A stretch of DNA of 7,809 bases from an uncultured Bacilli bacterium (GCA_947630885.1 CANRJI010000048.1:1-7809); one strand, 5' to 3'; counted from the first letter of the stretch, positions 1-6,447 are shown. Program-made: numbers and translations. Notes: generated from the letters alone by a model not told the origin.

Positions 1-368
1 AATCTTTCAAATTCTTGGATAACATACAATTTAAATTCTGGAGATAGCCAACTTGCAAATTCTAAAGCTATATCACTACAAGCATAAGTTCCTCCATTAT
101 TACCTGATTTAGATATTATTCCGATTGCGTTGGTTTCTTTAATCCATTTTTGTGGAGACATATAAAAACTATTTTTACCTGCGAAAGATTCAAAGGTCGT
201 AAATTCGACGCCTTTGAAATTTTCGTTATTTAATTTTTCTCACAATCCTAAATAAGCAATTACGTCTCTATTTCTCATCTAAGTTTGGATTGGGATTTTT
301 GGCTCCTCAGGATTAGCATATTTAGCTAAATCTGTGAGAGAAATATATTCTTTATTTCCTATTCGCAT
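1..368 (-). pseudogene. KilA-N domain protein, decayed prophage gene (partial)
   Basis: Reading the minus strand from an ATG at 368-366 gives a recognisable KilA-N DNA-binding domain, found in phage antirepressor-like proteins. Visible segments, in order, are EYISLTDLAKYANPEEP, MRNRDVIAYLGL, EKLNNENFKGVEFTTFESFA, SFYMSPQKWIKETNAIGI, ISKSGNNGGTYACSDIALE and FASWLSPEFKLYVIQEFER, where the gene leaves the window. Two in-frame stops interrupt it: TAG at 279-281 and TGA at 240-242. Both sit where the family has conserved Trp (WMRNR and GLWEKLNN), so each fits a TGG codon altered by a G-to-A change. The true start is probably lost as well. A Shine-Dalgarno-like AAGGGAG (409-403) lies six bases before ATA at 396-394, in another frame, giving NKEIIK before a stop. 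This suggests an ATG-to-ATA change plus a frameshift. Its position downstream of the ssrA 3' end fits a prophage remnant. The domain call is firm; the loss of function is well supported. Confidence 0.85.
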
Positions 369-439
369 AACATTATTTTATTATTTCTTTGTTTATATTT
401 TTCTCCCTTATTTACTAAATAATTTTATCTAAATTACCC

Positions 440-483
440 AATATTAAAACTCGAACTTATCAAATAATTTAAAAAGTTCGAGT
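440..483 (-). terminator. Terminator of ssrA
   Basis: A perfect 10-bp inverted repeat (ACTCGAACTT at 449-458 and AAGTTCGAGT at 474-483) with a 15-nt loop lies 11 bases beyond the tmRNA 3' end. On the minus strand it is followed by a short, imperfect U-rich tail (TTTAATATT). The weak tail and large loop lower confidence. The rest of 369-494 holds only the decayed 5' end of the KilA-N gene. Confidence 0.65.
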
Positions 484-494
484 ATAAATCAATC

Positions 495-850
495 TGGTGG
501 AGCTGAGGGGATTCGAACCCCTGTCCGAGAACAAAGTTATTTAACCTTCTACAAGATTATTAGACTATCAGTTTCACAAAGTGCATAGCTAGTCTAAAGG
601 CGTAAGCACTTGCTAGTTTATATTTATTCGTTATGAAGTCTAAACATAAATCATAATATAGTCTGCTTTATGAGTCCCTGTTAATTCTCACAGACAAAGA
701 ATTAGAGGAACCTGTTGCTACCTTAAGTTAGGCATATGCAACAGCATTTTTATAGCTGTTTCCAGTTATGTTTAATTTATCTTCTTTACGCGAAGATTCA
801 CGTCTTGCTAATTAAATACTTATATTTTCGTCGAAGCCAAAGACAGCCCC
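495..850 (-). ncRNA. ssrA: tmRNA (transfer-messenger RNA)
   Basis: This RNA rescues stalled ribosomes: it enters as an alanyl-tRNA mimic and then templates a degradation tag. The 5' end reads GGGGCTGTCTTTGGCTTCGA, the typical tmRNA start with its conserved GGNTTCGA element. The 3' end reads GGGGTTCGAATCCCC (T arm) then TCAGCTCCACCA. GGGGCTG and CAGCTCC pair as a 7-bp acceptor stem with one G-U. The CCA is encoded, at 497-495. The length of 356 nt is normal for Bacillota, and the RNA is a single piece rather than a permuted two-piece form. The tag frame ends in TAA at 730-728. A near-consensus promoter lies upstream and a hairpin terminator downstream. Ends were set from the acceptor pairing; the pseudoknots were not modelled in detail. 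Confidence 0.96.
728..763 (-). other. tmRNA proteolysis-tag reading frame
   Basis: Within ssrA, the frame from GGA (763-761) to TAA (730-728) encodes GNSYKNAVAYA. The resume codon is inferred. GGA begins at tmRNA base 88, close to base 90 in E. coli, and has U at -5 and A at -4, matching the bases that set the frame in E. coli. The reading frame and its end NAVAYA-stop are clearer than the first residue. The tag ends in -AYA instead of the common -LAA. Confidence 0.7.
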
Positions 851-862
851 ATTACATGTATA

Positions 863-891
863 ATTGTATCAAACAATTGTTCCTTTGTCAA
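863..891 (-). promoter_or_regulatory. ssrA promoter (sigma-A type)
   Basis: On the minus strand, TTGACA (891-886, perfect -35) is followed after exactly 17 bases by TACAAT (868-863, five of six matches to TATAAT). The mature tmRNA begins 12 bases further on, so a short 5' leader would be removed by RNase P. This is the best promoter in the window, as expected for an abundant RNA. Confidence 0.88.
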
Positions 892-899
892 TTTTACTG

Positions 900-928
900 T
901 TGTATTATTTAAAAAATTAATGTATAAT
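900..928 (+). promoter_or_regulatory. Promoter of the sipW operon
   Basis: A perfect -10 TATAAT (923-928) lies 17 bases after a weak -35 TTGTAT (900-905, matching at TTG only). Transcription would start near 935, leaving a leader of about 20 bases with the GGGGAG ribosome site at 945-950. The site is back-to-back with the ssrA promoter: the two -35 boxes are eight bases apart. No operator-like repeat is evident. Confidence 0.6.
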
Positions 929-956
929 TATTTTAGAATAATATGGGGAGATAGAA

Positions 957-1622
957 ATGGATAATATTAGCAATAATAATTATAATTATTTTGGCGTAAA
1001 ACACTATAAAGTAAAAGTTGTTAAAGAAAAAATTAGACCATTACGTTTTATTATTAATGTTATATCTTATGCAATATTCATTTGGTTATTACTTATTGGT
1101 CTTGTTCTTCTTGCTTATGTAGCTGATATTAAAATAAGGGCCGCAAAAGGAGATTTTAGTCCACCTAAGTACAATGCTTATGTTGTTTTAACGGGATCGA
1201 TGGTACCGGAGATAATGCCTAAAGATGTTGTTATTACCAAGAGACGTGATCCTAAGGATTTGGAAGTTGGAGATATTATTACATTTATTACATCTGATAC
1301 AAGACTTTCAAATATTATTGTGACACATAGGATTAAAAATAAATATTATGATGCTACGACGGGTAAGTATACTTTCCAAACACAGGGTGATGCTAATAAT
1401 GTGGCTGATTTTACTTTAGCGGAAGATTATAATATTATTGGAGAAGTAATATTTAAGATACCTAAACTTGGATATGTTCAAGTGTTACTAGCTTCTAAAG
1501 GTGGTTTAATCTTATTTATCTTTATACCTTGTTTAGCGGTACTTTCTTATGATATTGTTAAACTTGGAAAAAATATTGGAAAAAAAGCAAAGAAAAGTCG
1601 TGTTTCAGTAGTAAGAAGGTGA
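957..1622 (+). CDS. sipW: Signal peptidase I, SipW (ER-type) family
   Basis: This membrane serine protease cleaves signal peptides from exported proteins. The SipW branch is known to process TasA-like matrix proteins. The 221-residue protein has a cytoplasmic N-terminus rich in Asn and Tyr, a first membrane segment at about 33-55, an extracytoplasmic catalytic domain and a second membrane segment at about 183-199 with a basic tail. The nucleophile motif is LTGSMVPEIMP (Ser81). VTHRI carries His124, where P-type bacterial enzymes have lysine, which marks the ER/archaeal-like class. QGDANN carries the conserved Asp145. The catalytic residues are complete. The ATG is preceded by GGGGAG with six-base spacing. 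Six bases separate its TGA stop from the next gene's ATG, and the stop lies inside that gene's Shine-Dalgarno site, which implies translational coupling. The third gene of the operon carries a SipW-type signal peptide and is the likely substrate. Confidence 0.93.
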   Translation: MDNISNNNYNYFGVKHYKVKVVKEKIRPLRFIINVISYAIFIWLLLIGLVLLAYVADIKIRAAKGDFSPPKYNAYVVLTGSMVPEIMPKDVVITKRRDPKDLEVGDIITFITSDTRLSNIIVTHRIKNKYYDATTGKYTFQTQGDANNVADFTLAEDYNIIGEVIFKIPKLGYVQVLLASKGGLILFIFIPCLAVLSYDIVKLGKNIGKKAKKSRVSVVRR

Positions 1623-1628
1623 TTTCTA

Positions 1629-2966
1629 ATGGCTAAGACAAATCGATTTCGTGTCAAAGAATTTGAAGACGAGAGAATAACAGTTGAAGAAGAAAGAAAA
1701 GATAGGTCGCCATTTATATGGTTTCTAATAAAAAATTGGAAATTGATTTTTATAATGTCTCTTCTTTTTTCGGTTTTGATTTTTGTTGGTGGAGTATATT
1801 TGGCAATGCGTAATACAAAAGAATCTTCAATTGTAGAATATGAATCAAATGGTGTTAAAGTTTCTTTTGATGGAAAAGATAGTAGCGTGTTAAATGGAAC
1901 ACCAATTACTAGTGAATATGCTTCTAAATTATTTAATAGTAATGTTAATTCACATACTGATGGAGTTGGGGTTGTATTAAAACTTAAAGAGGTTCAGTTA
2001 GATGATAGAACGATTACTTTTTATTCTGATAAATCAGCATTAGTTGAATATGAAGATGGTACTTATTTATGGGTATCAGGTGTAAATGGTGATTATGGTA
2101 TAAGTGAAGATGGAGTAATTAATGCGAAAGCTAAAACAAAGGATTTAACAGGTGAAGTTACTTATAATGAAGAACTTGGTATTACGATTTTGGAATTCTC
2201 TGATGGTTCAATGGAAGTTACAAAAGATGATACGACATTCTATGTAAGAAATAGTGATATTACAAATAATAGTGATGAATTTTATACTAATTTAAGTGGG
2301 GTATCTGTTCCTACAAGTAAAGATAATGATAGGACTATTTATTCTGATGGAACTATTAAAGAAGGAGATCATATTATTGTCGATGGTAATAGTTATGGAA
2401 TAAAAGAAGAAAAGACAGTATGTGGTGGTATAAAAATTACTTATTATGAAAATGGTTATGCAGAAGTTACTTATGAAGATAATAGTGTAATGGTTGAAAA
2501 AAGTGAACATATTGTCTACGATGATAATATTTTAGAGATAGTAGATAATTCTAATAATAATGATAATGATCCTCAAGTGAAGGATTTAATGGATTTTAAA
2601 GATATAACATTAGAAAATACAAATGCGACTAAAGCACATTATTTAATTGTTTTAGAAGAAACTAATGATTATGCTAAGCATAATGTAAATAAAAGATTAG
2701 CAAATGAATTCATTAATTTTAATGTCTATGCTAATGGTAAGACAACTAATAATAATGTTCTTAATAATAATTTAAAAGGATCTAGTGTTTTAGAAGGCGT
2801 TTCATTAGAAAATAATACTTATTTATTAGATGAAGGTACAATAGAAAAATTATCTTCAACTAATGTAAAGATTGGGTTGTGGATTAATTATGAAGATATA
2901 ACTAATGATTATATGAATGCTGCTTTTATTGGAACAGTAAAAGTATATATTGAATCTTTAGATTAA
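1629..2966 (+). CDS. Membrane-anchored beta-rich surface protein of unknown function, SipW operon
   Basis: I do not recognise a named family for this 445-residue protein. Residues 1-37 are charged and cytoplasmic, 38-60 form one membrane helix, and the rest should be outside the cell. No cleavage site is obvious, so it is probably a type II anchored protein. Four loosely repeated beta-hairpin units with a central S/E-D/N-G/K turn lie at about 127-149 (YSDKSALVEYEDG), 185-207 (FSDGSMEVTKDD), 236-258 (YSDGTIKEGD) and 267-289 (YENGYAEVTYEDN). An Asn/Asp linker at about 306-314 leads to a C-terminal beta domain (320-445) ending GLWINYEDI...FIGTVKVYIE, which resembles the TasA/CalY fold and a stretch in the next protein. 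AAGGTGAT at 1616-1623 serves as ribosome site. Sitting between signal peptidase and secreted substrate, it may be a co-assembling minor component or anchor; this is inference. Confidence 0.85.
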   Translation: MAKTNRFRVKEFEDERITVEEERKDRSPFIWFLIKNWKLIFIMSLLFSVLIFVGGVYLAMRNTKESSIVEYESNGVKVSFDGKDSSVLNGTPITSEYASKLFNSNVNSHTDGVGVVLKLKEVQLDDRTITFYSDKSALVEYEDGTYLWVSGVNGDYGISEDGVINAKAKTKDLTGEVTYNEELGITILEFSDGSMEVTKDDTTFYVRNSDITNNSDEFYTNLSGVSVPTSKDNDRTIYSDGTIKEGDHIIVDGNSYGIKEEKTVCGGIKITYYENGYAEVTYEDNSVMVEKSEHIVYDDNILEIVDNSNNNDNDPQVKDLMDFKDITLENTNATKAHYLIVLEETNDYAKHNVNKRLANEFINFNVYANGKTTNNNVLNNNLKGSSVLEGVSLENNTYLLDEGTIEKLSSTNVKIGLWINYEDITNDYMNAAFIGTVKVYIESLD

Positions 2967-2978
2967 ATAAGTTATAAT
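2950..2978 (+). promoter_or_regulatory. Possible internal promoter before the third operon gene
   Basis: TTGAAT (2950-2955, four of six matches) and a perfect TATAAT (2973-2978) are spaced by 17 bases. They overlap the end of the preceding gene and lie just upstream of the GGAAGGTGG ribosome site (2989-2997). Such matches are easier to find by chance in AT-rich DNA. If real, it would allow extra expression of the major secreted protein over its peptidase. Confidence 0.45.
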
Positions 2979-3004
2979 TGTATAGATAGGAAGGTGGCGA
3001 TACG

Positions 3005-5026
3005 ATGTTTAAAAGTAAGAAGTTTTATACTATTTTATTAACTGTTATTGGTATTTTATTAGTAGTATCTGCTTTAAGCATGGCTACCTATGCCTTATTT
3101 TCAAGTGAATCATATGGCTCTAATCCTAATGCGTATGCAACAGGTATTTTATCAATTACAGCAAAATCTAAATCAGAAACGTTATCGCTTACTAATGCTC
3201 TTCCTATGACTGATGAGGATGGTAAGAATAGTGATCCGTATGTTTTTACTATTAAAAATGAAGGGAATTTAGATTATCAATTTGATGTTAAATTACTATC
3301 AACAAATAGTAATACTTTTAATCCAGAATATATTAAGCTACAAATAGATGATGGTGCAGTGCAAACTTTATCTTCTTTAAGTGGTGGAATTATAAAAAAA
3401 AGTATGACTTTAAGTGCTGGGCGAAGTATCGATATAAGCATTAGAATATGGCTTAGTAGCTATACACCTAATACTGAACTTGGTAAAACTTTTGAAAGTA
3501 AGATAGTTACATCTGGACAGGCTGTTTATACTAATAATCTTGCTTCTTATATAACGAATCTTTATATGAATGCTGGAAAAGAAGTTGCTACTAATGGTGA
3601 TAAAGAATATAATTATGCTCCAAGTATTAATTTAATGAATGATAGAAAAGGTGGAACAACATATGATTATGATGCTGGAGATATTAGATATTATGGAGCA
3701 GATCCAAACAATTATATTTATTTTAATTGTGATGATTATTCTAATCAAAATGCTAATTCATGTGAATTATGGCGAATTATTGGTGTTTTTGATGGAAAAG
3801 TTAAAATAGTTAACTTGTCTAGTCAATATACTGCTAGTTGGTCAAATAGACAAAGTTATTGGGATCAATCATCTTTGAATTTTTATTTAAATAGTAGATA
3901 CTATTTAAGCAAGTTAAAAAATTCTAGCACTCGAAATAAAATAAGTAGTGAAGATTGGTATTTAGGTGGATGTGATGATAGTGATTCATATTATCCGGAT
4001 TATCTCTATAACTCTGAAAGAACCCATGGAATTTGGAATGGAAGAATTGCATTAATATATTTAAGTGATTATGCTTATTCGATAGATTTTAGAAAATGCT
4101 CAGATCCTGTCTATGATGCTAGAGTTGATAGAGGTAATAGTGAATGTTATGAGAATACTTGGTTAAATACTGGTACTGTTGCATGGTCCATAACGCGAAG
4201 AATTACATATGAATCTACTGTAAAATGCTTTGGCCCTAACGGAATTGAAACGTATGAGATTCAAGGTGAGCTCCCAGTTTATGAAACACTTTATTTAAAT
4301 CCAGATGAAATGATTCAAAGTGGAGTTGGAACAGCTAGCAATCCTTATCAATTGAAGGCTGATTCTAGCGATGTATCAGAAGTTACACCTCTTAGTGATT
4401 TTAAATACGTTTTAGGTAGTGAAGTTTCCGAAGTTACTTCAGTTCAAACTTATATTGATAGCATTGGTGATTATGGAGAGTGTACATTAAAAAGTCCTAT
4501 TTTTTTGAGTGAAGACCAAATTTTACTTGTAAGATATATTGGTAAAAGTACGGATGTTGTTGTTCCTGATACTTATACAATAGATGGTAATACATATAGG
4601 GTGGTTCTTTTATCCTTTGCAATGATGGATTATACTACTACAAATGGTAATAGTATTGATGCTTCCTCTGGTGTGTTTTGGAGTAATACTGAAATTAGGA
4701 CCGTTGTTTTGGGCCAGAATGTAGATTTTGTTTATGTTAATTTGGGCCAGGACTTTGGGAACGCATTCTATTTGTTTCAATATTGTAGTAGTTTAATATA
4801 TGTATCTGATATACCTAATACTGTGAGAAGTATGAGTATGACTTTTCAATATTGCTATAATTTATTTGGTGACATTACAATAAATTCTAAAGATGTTTTA
4901 AACGTTTATAATATATTTGACGGTACATATGATCAGATTAATGTTTTTGTTCCAGCCGGGTCTGCAACTTACGATACTTTTAGTAGTTCTACTCTTCCGG
5001 GTAATGTTACACTAAAGACATTCTAA
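3005..5026 (+). CDS. Secreted TasA/CalY-like mosaic protein with WRIIG-type and BspA-like leucine-rich domains
   Basis: This 673-residue exported protein is the likely SipW substrate. Residues 1-6 are basic and 8-28 hydrophobic. TYALFSS follows and then ATGILSITAK (45-54), paralleling TasA's TWAAFND and ASGTLDLSAK, so cleavage is expected near Ala30. Residues about 45-176 form a TasA/CalY-like beta domain (FTIKNEGNLDYQF, SIDISIRIWL). Residues about 225-450 form a domain I associate with surface proteins of gut Bacilli: YIYFNCDDY, CELWRIIGVFDGKVKIV, WNGRIALIYLSDYAYS, ETLYLNPDEMI and NPYQL, with six cysteines that could form disulfides. Residues about 505-673 resemble BspA-type leucine-rich repeats (VVVPDTYTIDGNTYRVV, IRTVVLGQNVDFV, INVFVPAGS). 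There is no LPXTG motif. GGAAGGTGG lies seven bases before the ATG. A role in matrix or surface adhesion is inferred; the protein is far longer than TasA. Confidence 0.85.
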   Translation: MFKSKKFYTILLTVIGILLVVSALSMATYALFSSESYGSNPNAYATGILSITAKSKSETLSLTNALPMTDEDGKNSDPYVFTIKNEGNLDYQFDVKLLSTNSNTFNPEYIKLQIDDGAVQTLSSLSGGIIKKSMTLSAGRSIDISIRIWLSSYTPNTELGKTFESKIVTSGQAVYTNNLASYITNLYMNAGKEVATNGDKEYNYAPSINLMNDRKGGTTYDYDAGDIRYYGADPNNYIYFNCDDYSNQNANSCELWRIIGVFDGKVKIVNLSSQYTASWSNRQSYWDQSSLNFYLNSRYYLSKLKNSSTRNKISSEDWYLGGCDDSDSYYPDYLYNSERTHGIWNGRIALIYLSDYAYSIDFRKCSDPVYDARVDRGNSECYENTWLNTGTVAWSITRRITYESTVKCFGPNGIETYEIQGELPVYETLYLNPDEMIQSGVGTASNPYQLKADSSDVSEVTPLSDFKYVLGSEVSEVTSVQTYIDSIGDYGECTLKSPIFLSEDQILLVRYIGKSTDVVVPDTYTIDGNTYRVVLLSFAMMDYTTTNGNSIDASSGVFWSNTEIRTVVLGQNVDFVYVNLGQDFGNAFYLFQYCSSLIYVSDIPNTVRSMSMTFQYCYNLFGDITINSKDVLNVYNIFDGTYDQINVFVPAGSATYDTFSSSTLPGNVTLKTF

Positions 5027-5053
5027 TAATGATAAGATGCGAGAAAGATAATT

Positions 5054-5087
5054 AAAATATATAATGTAAAAGTTATATATTTTTTTT
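5054..5087 (+). terminator. Candidate terminator of the sipW operon (all A/T hairpin)
   Basis: A perfect 11-bp inverted repeat (AAAATATATAA at 5054-5064, TTATATATTTT at 5073-5083) with an 8-nt loop merges into a run of eight T (5080-5087). The stem contains no G-C pair, so it may be weak and let some transcription into the protease gene. The rest of the 96-base gap up to 5122 shows no convincing promoter. Confidence 0.5.
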
Positions 5088-5122
5088 GTTATTTGTGATA
5101 GAATTATTATGGAGATGATAGT

Positions 5123-6406
5123 GTGGCAAAAGAAGTAGAAAAGAAAAAGAAGAAGAAAAAAGTTAAGAATAAGACTTTTAGTAAGATAAAGAAAAAAATT
5201 AAGAATTTTATTTTTGTTAGTAGTGATAAGAAAGAAACTTTTAATACTAAAGAAGTTGTTGTGATAATGATATTTTCTTTAGGTATTGGTTTTATTATGT
5301 GTTTTGGGGCAATGAGTTTATTTACTGGTAAAAATTATTTTAGTGTTGTAAAAGATTTGGATAAAGTTGTTGATACTTATTATGCAATAGTGGATAATTA
5401 TTATGGTGATCTTGATAAAGAAGCTTTGATTGATGGGGCGGTATCGGGAATGCTTTCATCAGTTGGAGATAATTTTACTAGTTATACACCTGCTGAAGAT
5501 GCTGAAGAATTTAATGAAACAATTAATGGTAGTTATGAAGGTATTGGATGTAGTGTTGGAACTTATAGTGATGGAAGAATTGTCGTTATTGAAGTCTTTG
5601 ATGAATCTCCTTCTGATTTAGCAGGTGTTAGAGAAGGTGACGTTATTATCAAAGTTGATGGAGAAAGTTATGAAGGTAAAACCGGAACTGATGTTGCCAA
5701 TTATATAAAAATGGGAAATAAGGATAAGATTGTTTTAACGGTTATTAGAGACAATGCGGAGATTGATATAACGGTTAATTTAAGTAAAGTAGAAATTCCT
5801 AATGTTAATGGAAGAATAATAGAAGAAAATAATAAAAAGATTGGTTATATTGATATTACATTGTTTTCTAGTAATTCTTATAGACAATTTAAGAGTAAAT
5901 TAGAAGAACTTGAAAAGGAAAAAATTGATGGACTTATTATTGATGTTCGCGATAATAGTGGTGGTTTTTTGAATTCGGTTACGGATATTTGTAATTTGCT
6001 TTTAGAAAAGGGCAAAGTTATCTATCAGCTTGAAGACTCTAATGGTATTGAAAAGAAGAAGGATACCACTAAAGAAAAGAGAACTTATAAAATAGCGGTT
6101 ATGATAAATAGTGCTTCTGCTTCTGCTTCAGAAATTTTAGCTTCGGCGATTAAGGAAAGCTATAATGGATATGTAGTAGGAGTTAACAGCTATGGTAAGG
6201 GTAGTGTTCAGCAGACAAGAAAGTTACTTGATGGAAGTATGATTAAATATACGACTCAGAAATGGCTTACACCAAATGGTAATTCGATTATGGATACAGG
6301 AGTAGAACCCACTAATAGAGTTGAATTAAATGATGAATATTTTGCTAGTCCTGGTATAGATACAGATAATCAATTAAATGAAGCAGTGAATTTATTAACT
6401 AAATAG
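5123..6406 (+). CDS. S41 family carboxy-terminal processing protease (CtpA/CtpB type)
   Basis: This membrane-anchored serine protease trims or degrades extracytoplasmic proteins from their C-termini. The 427-residue protein starts at GTG with GGAG eight bases upstream. Residues 1-43 are very lysine-rich and cytoplasmic, and 45-67 form the membrane anchor. YYGDLDKEALIDGAVSGML (94-112) is the typical pre-PDZ helix region. The PDZ domain spans about 134-215 (GSYEGIGCSVG, AGVREGDVIIKVDG), and the S41 core about 235-400. The triad is intact: Ser334 in SASASASEI, Lys359 in YGKGSVQ and Gln363. The 25-residue Ser-Lys spacing and Lys+4 Gln match B. subtilis CtpB (Ser309, Lys334, Gln338). There is no C-terminal peptidoglycan-binding domain, unlike some Bacillus relatives, which makes it shorter. 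The substrate is unknown. CtpB itself acts in sporulation signalling, but orthology cannot be decided from this sequence alone. Confidence 0.93.
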   Translation: MAKEVEKKKKKKKVKNKTFSKIKKKIKNFIFVSSDKKETFNTKEVVVIMIFSLGIGFIMCFGAMSLFTGKNYFSVVKDLDKVVDTYYAIVDNYYGDLDKEALIDGAVSGMLSSVGDNFTSYTPAEDAEEFNETINGSYEGIGCSVGTYSDGRIVVIEVFDESPSDLAGVREGDVIIKVDGESYEGKTGTDVANYIKMGNKDKIVLTVIRDNAEIDITVNLSKVEIPNVNGRIIEENNKKIGYIDITLFSSNSYRQFKSKLEELEKEKIDGLIIDVRDNSGGFLNSVTDICNLLLEKGKVIYQLEDSNGIEKKKDTTKEKRTYKIAVMINSASASASEILASAIKESYNGYVVGVNSYGKGSVQQTRKLLDGSMIKYTTQKWLTPNGNSIMDTGVEPTNRVELNDEYFASPGIDTDNQLNEAVNLLTK

Positions 6407-6426
6407 CATATTTTGCTATTTTTTTT
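6401..6426 (+). terminator. Terminator after the protease gene
   Basis: An 8-bp stem (AAATAGCA at 6401-6408, TGCTATTT at 6414-6421) with a 5-nt loop runs into eight T (6419-6426). The left arm contains the protease gene's TAG stop. The next gene starts 41 bases after that stop with no clear promoter, so partial read-through probably feeds the downstream pair. Confidence 0.75.
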
Positions 6427-6447
6427 ATATAATTTAGTGGTGATAGT

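Noticed and set aside
240..281. TGA and TAG read as tryptophan (alternative genetic code)
   Set aside because: All tryptophans in the intact genes use TGG, sipW ends sensibly at a TGA, and the KilA-N gene also has a TAG and a likely lost start. Decay explains it better.
853..860. Palindrome TACATGTA near the ssrA transcription start, and ACAATTGT at 873-880, as operator sites
   Set aside because: Short A/T-rich palindromes are frequent here, and neither is repeated or matched to a regulator encoded nearby.
2292..2510. A 72-codon open frame on the minus strand
   Set aside because: It lies wholly inside the well-supported 445-residue gene on the opposite strand, has low-complexity Ile/Phe/Thr composition typical of reverse-read AT-rich coding DNA, and resembles no family I know.
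5086..5110. Promoter for the protease gene (TTGTTA, TAGAAT, TATTAT motifs)
   Set aside because: None of the hexamers pair at 16-18 base spacing with a good partner, and starts from them would fall at or inside the ribosome site.
5430..5621. A 63-codon plus-strand open frame inside the protease gene
   Set aside because: It overlaps the protease PDZ region in another frame, and its Leu/Met-rich product is a typical frame shadow.
6428..6433. TATAAT before the hydrolase gene as a promoter
   Set aside because: It falls in the tail of the terminator with no -35 at a proper distance, and a start from it would leave almost no leader before the ribosome site.
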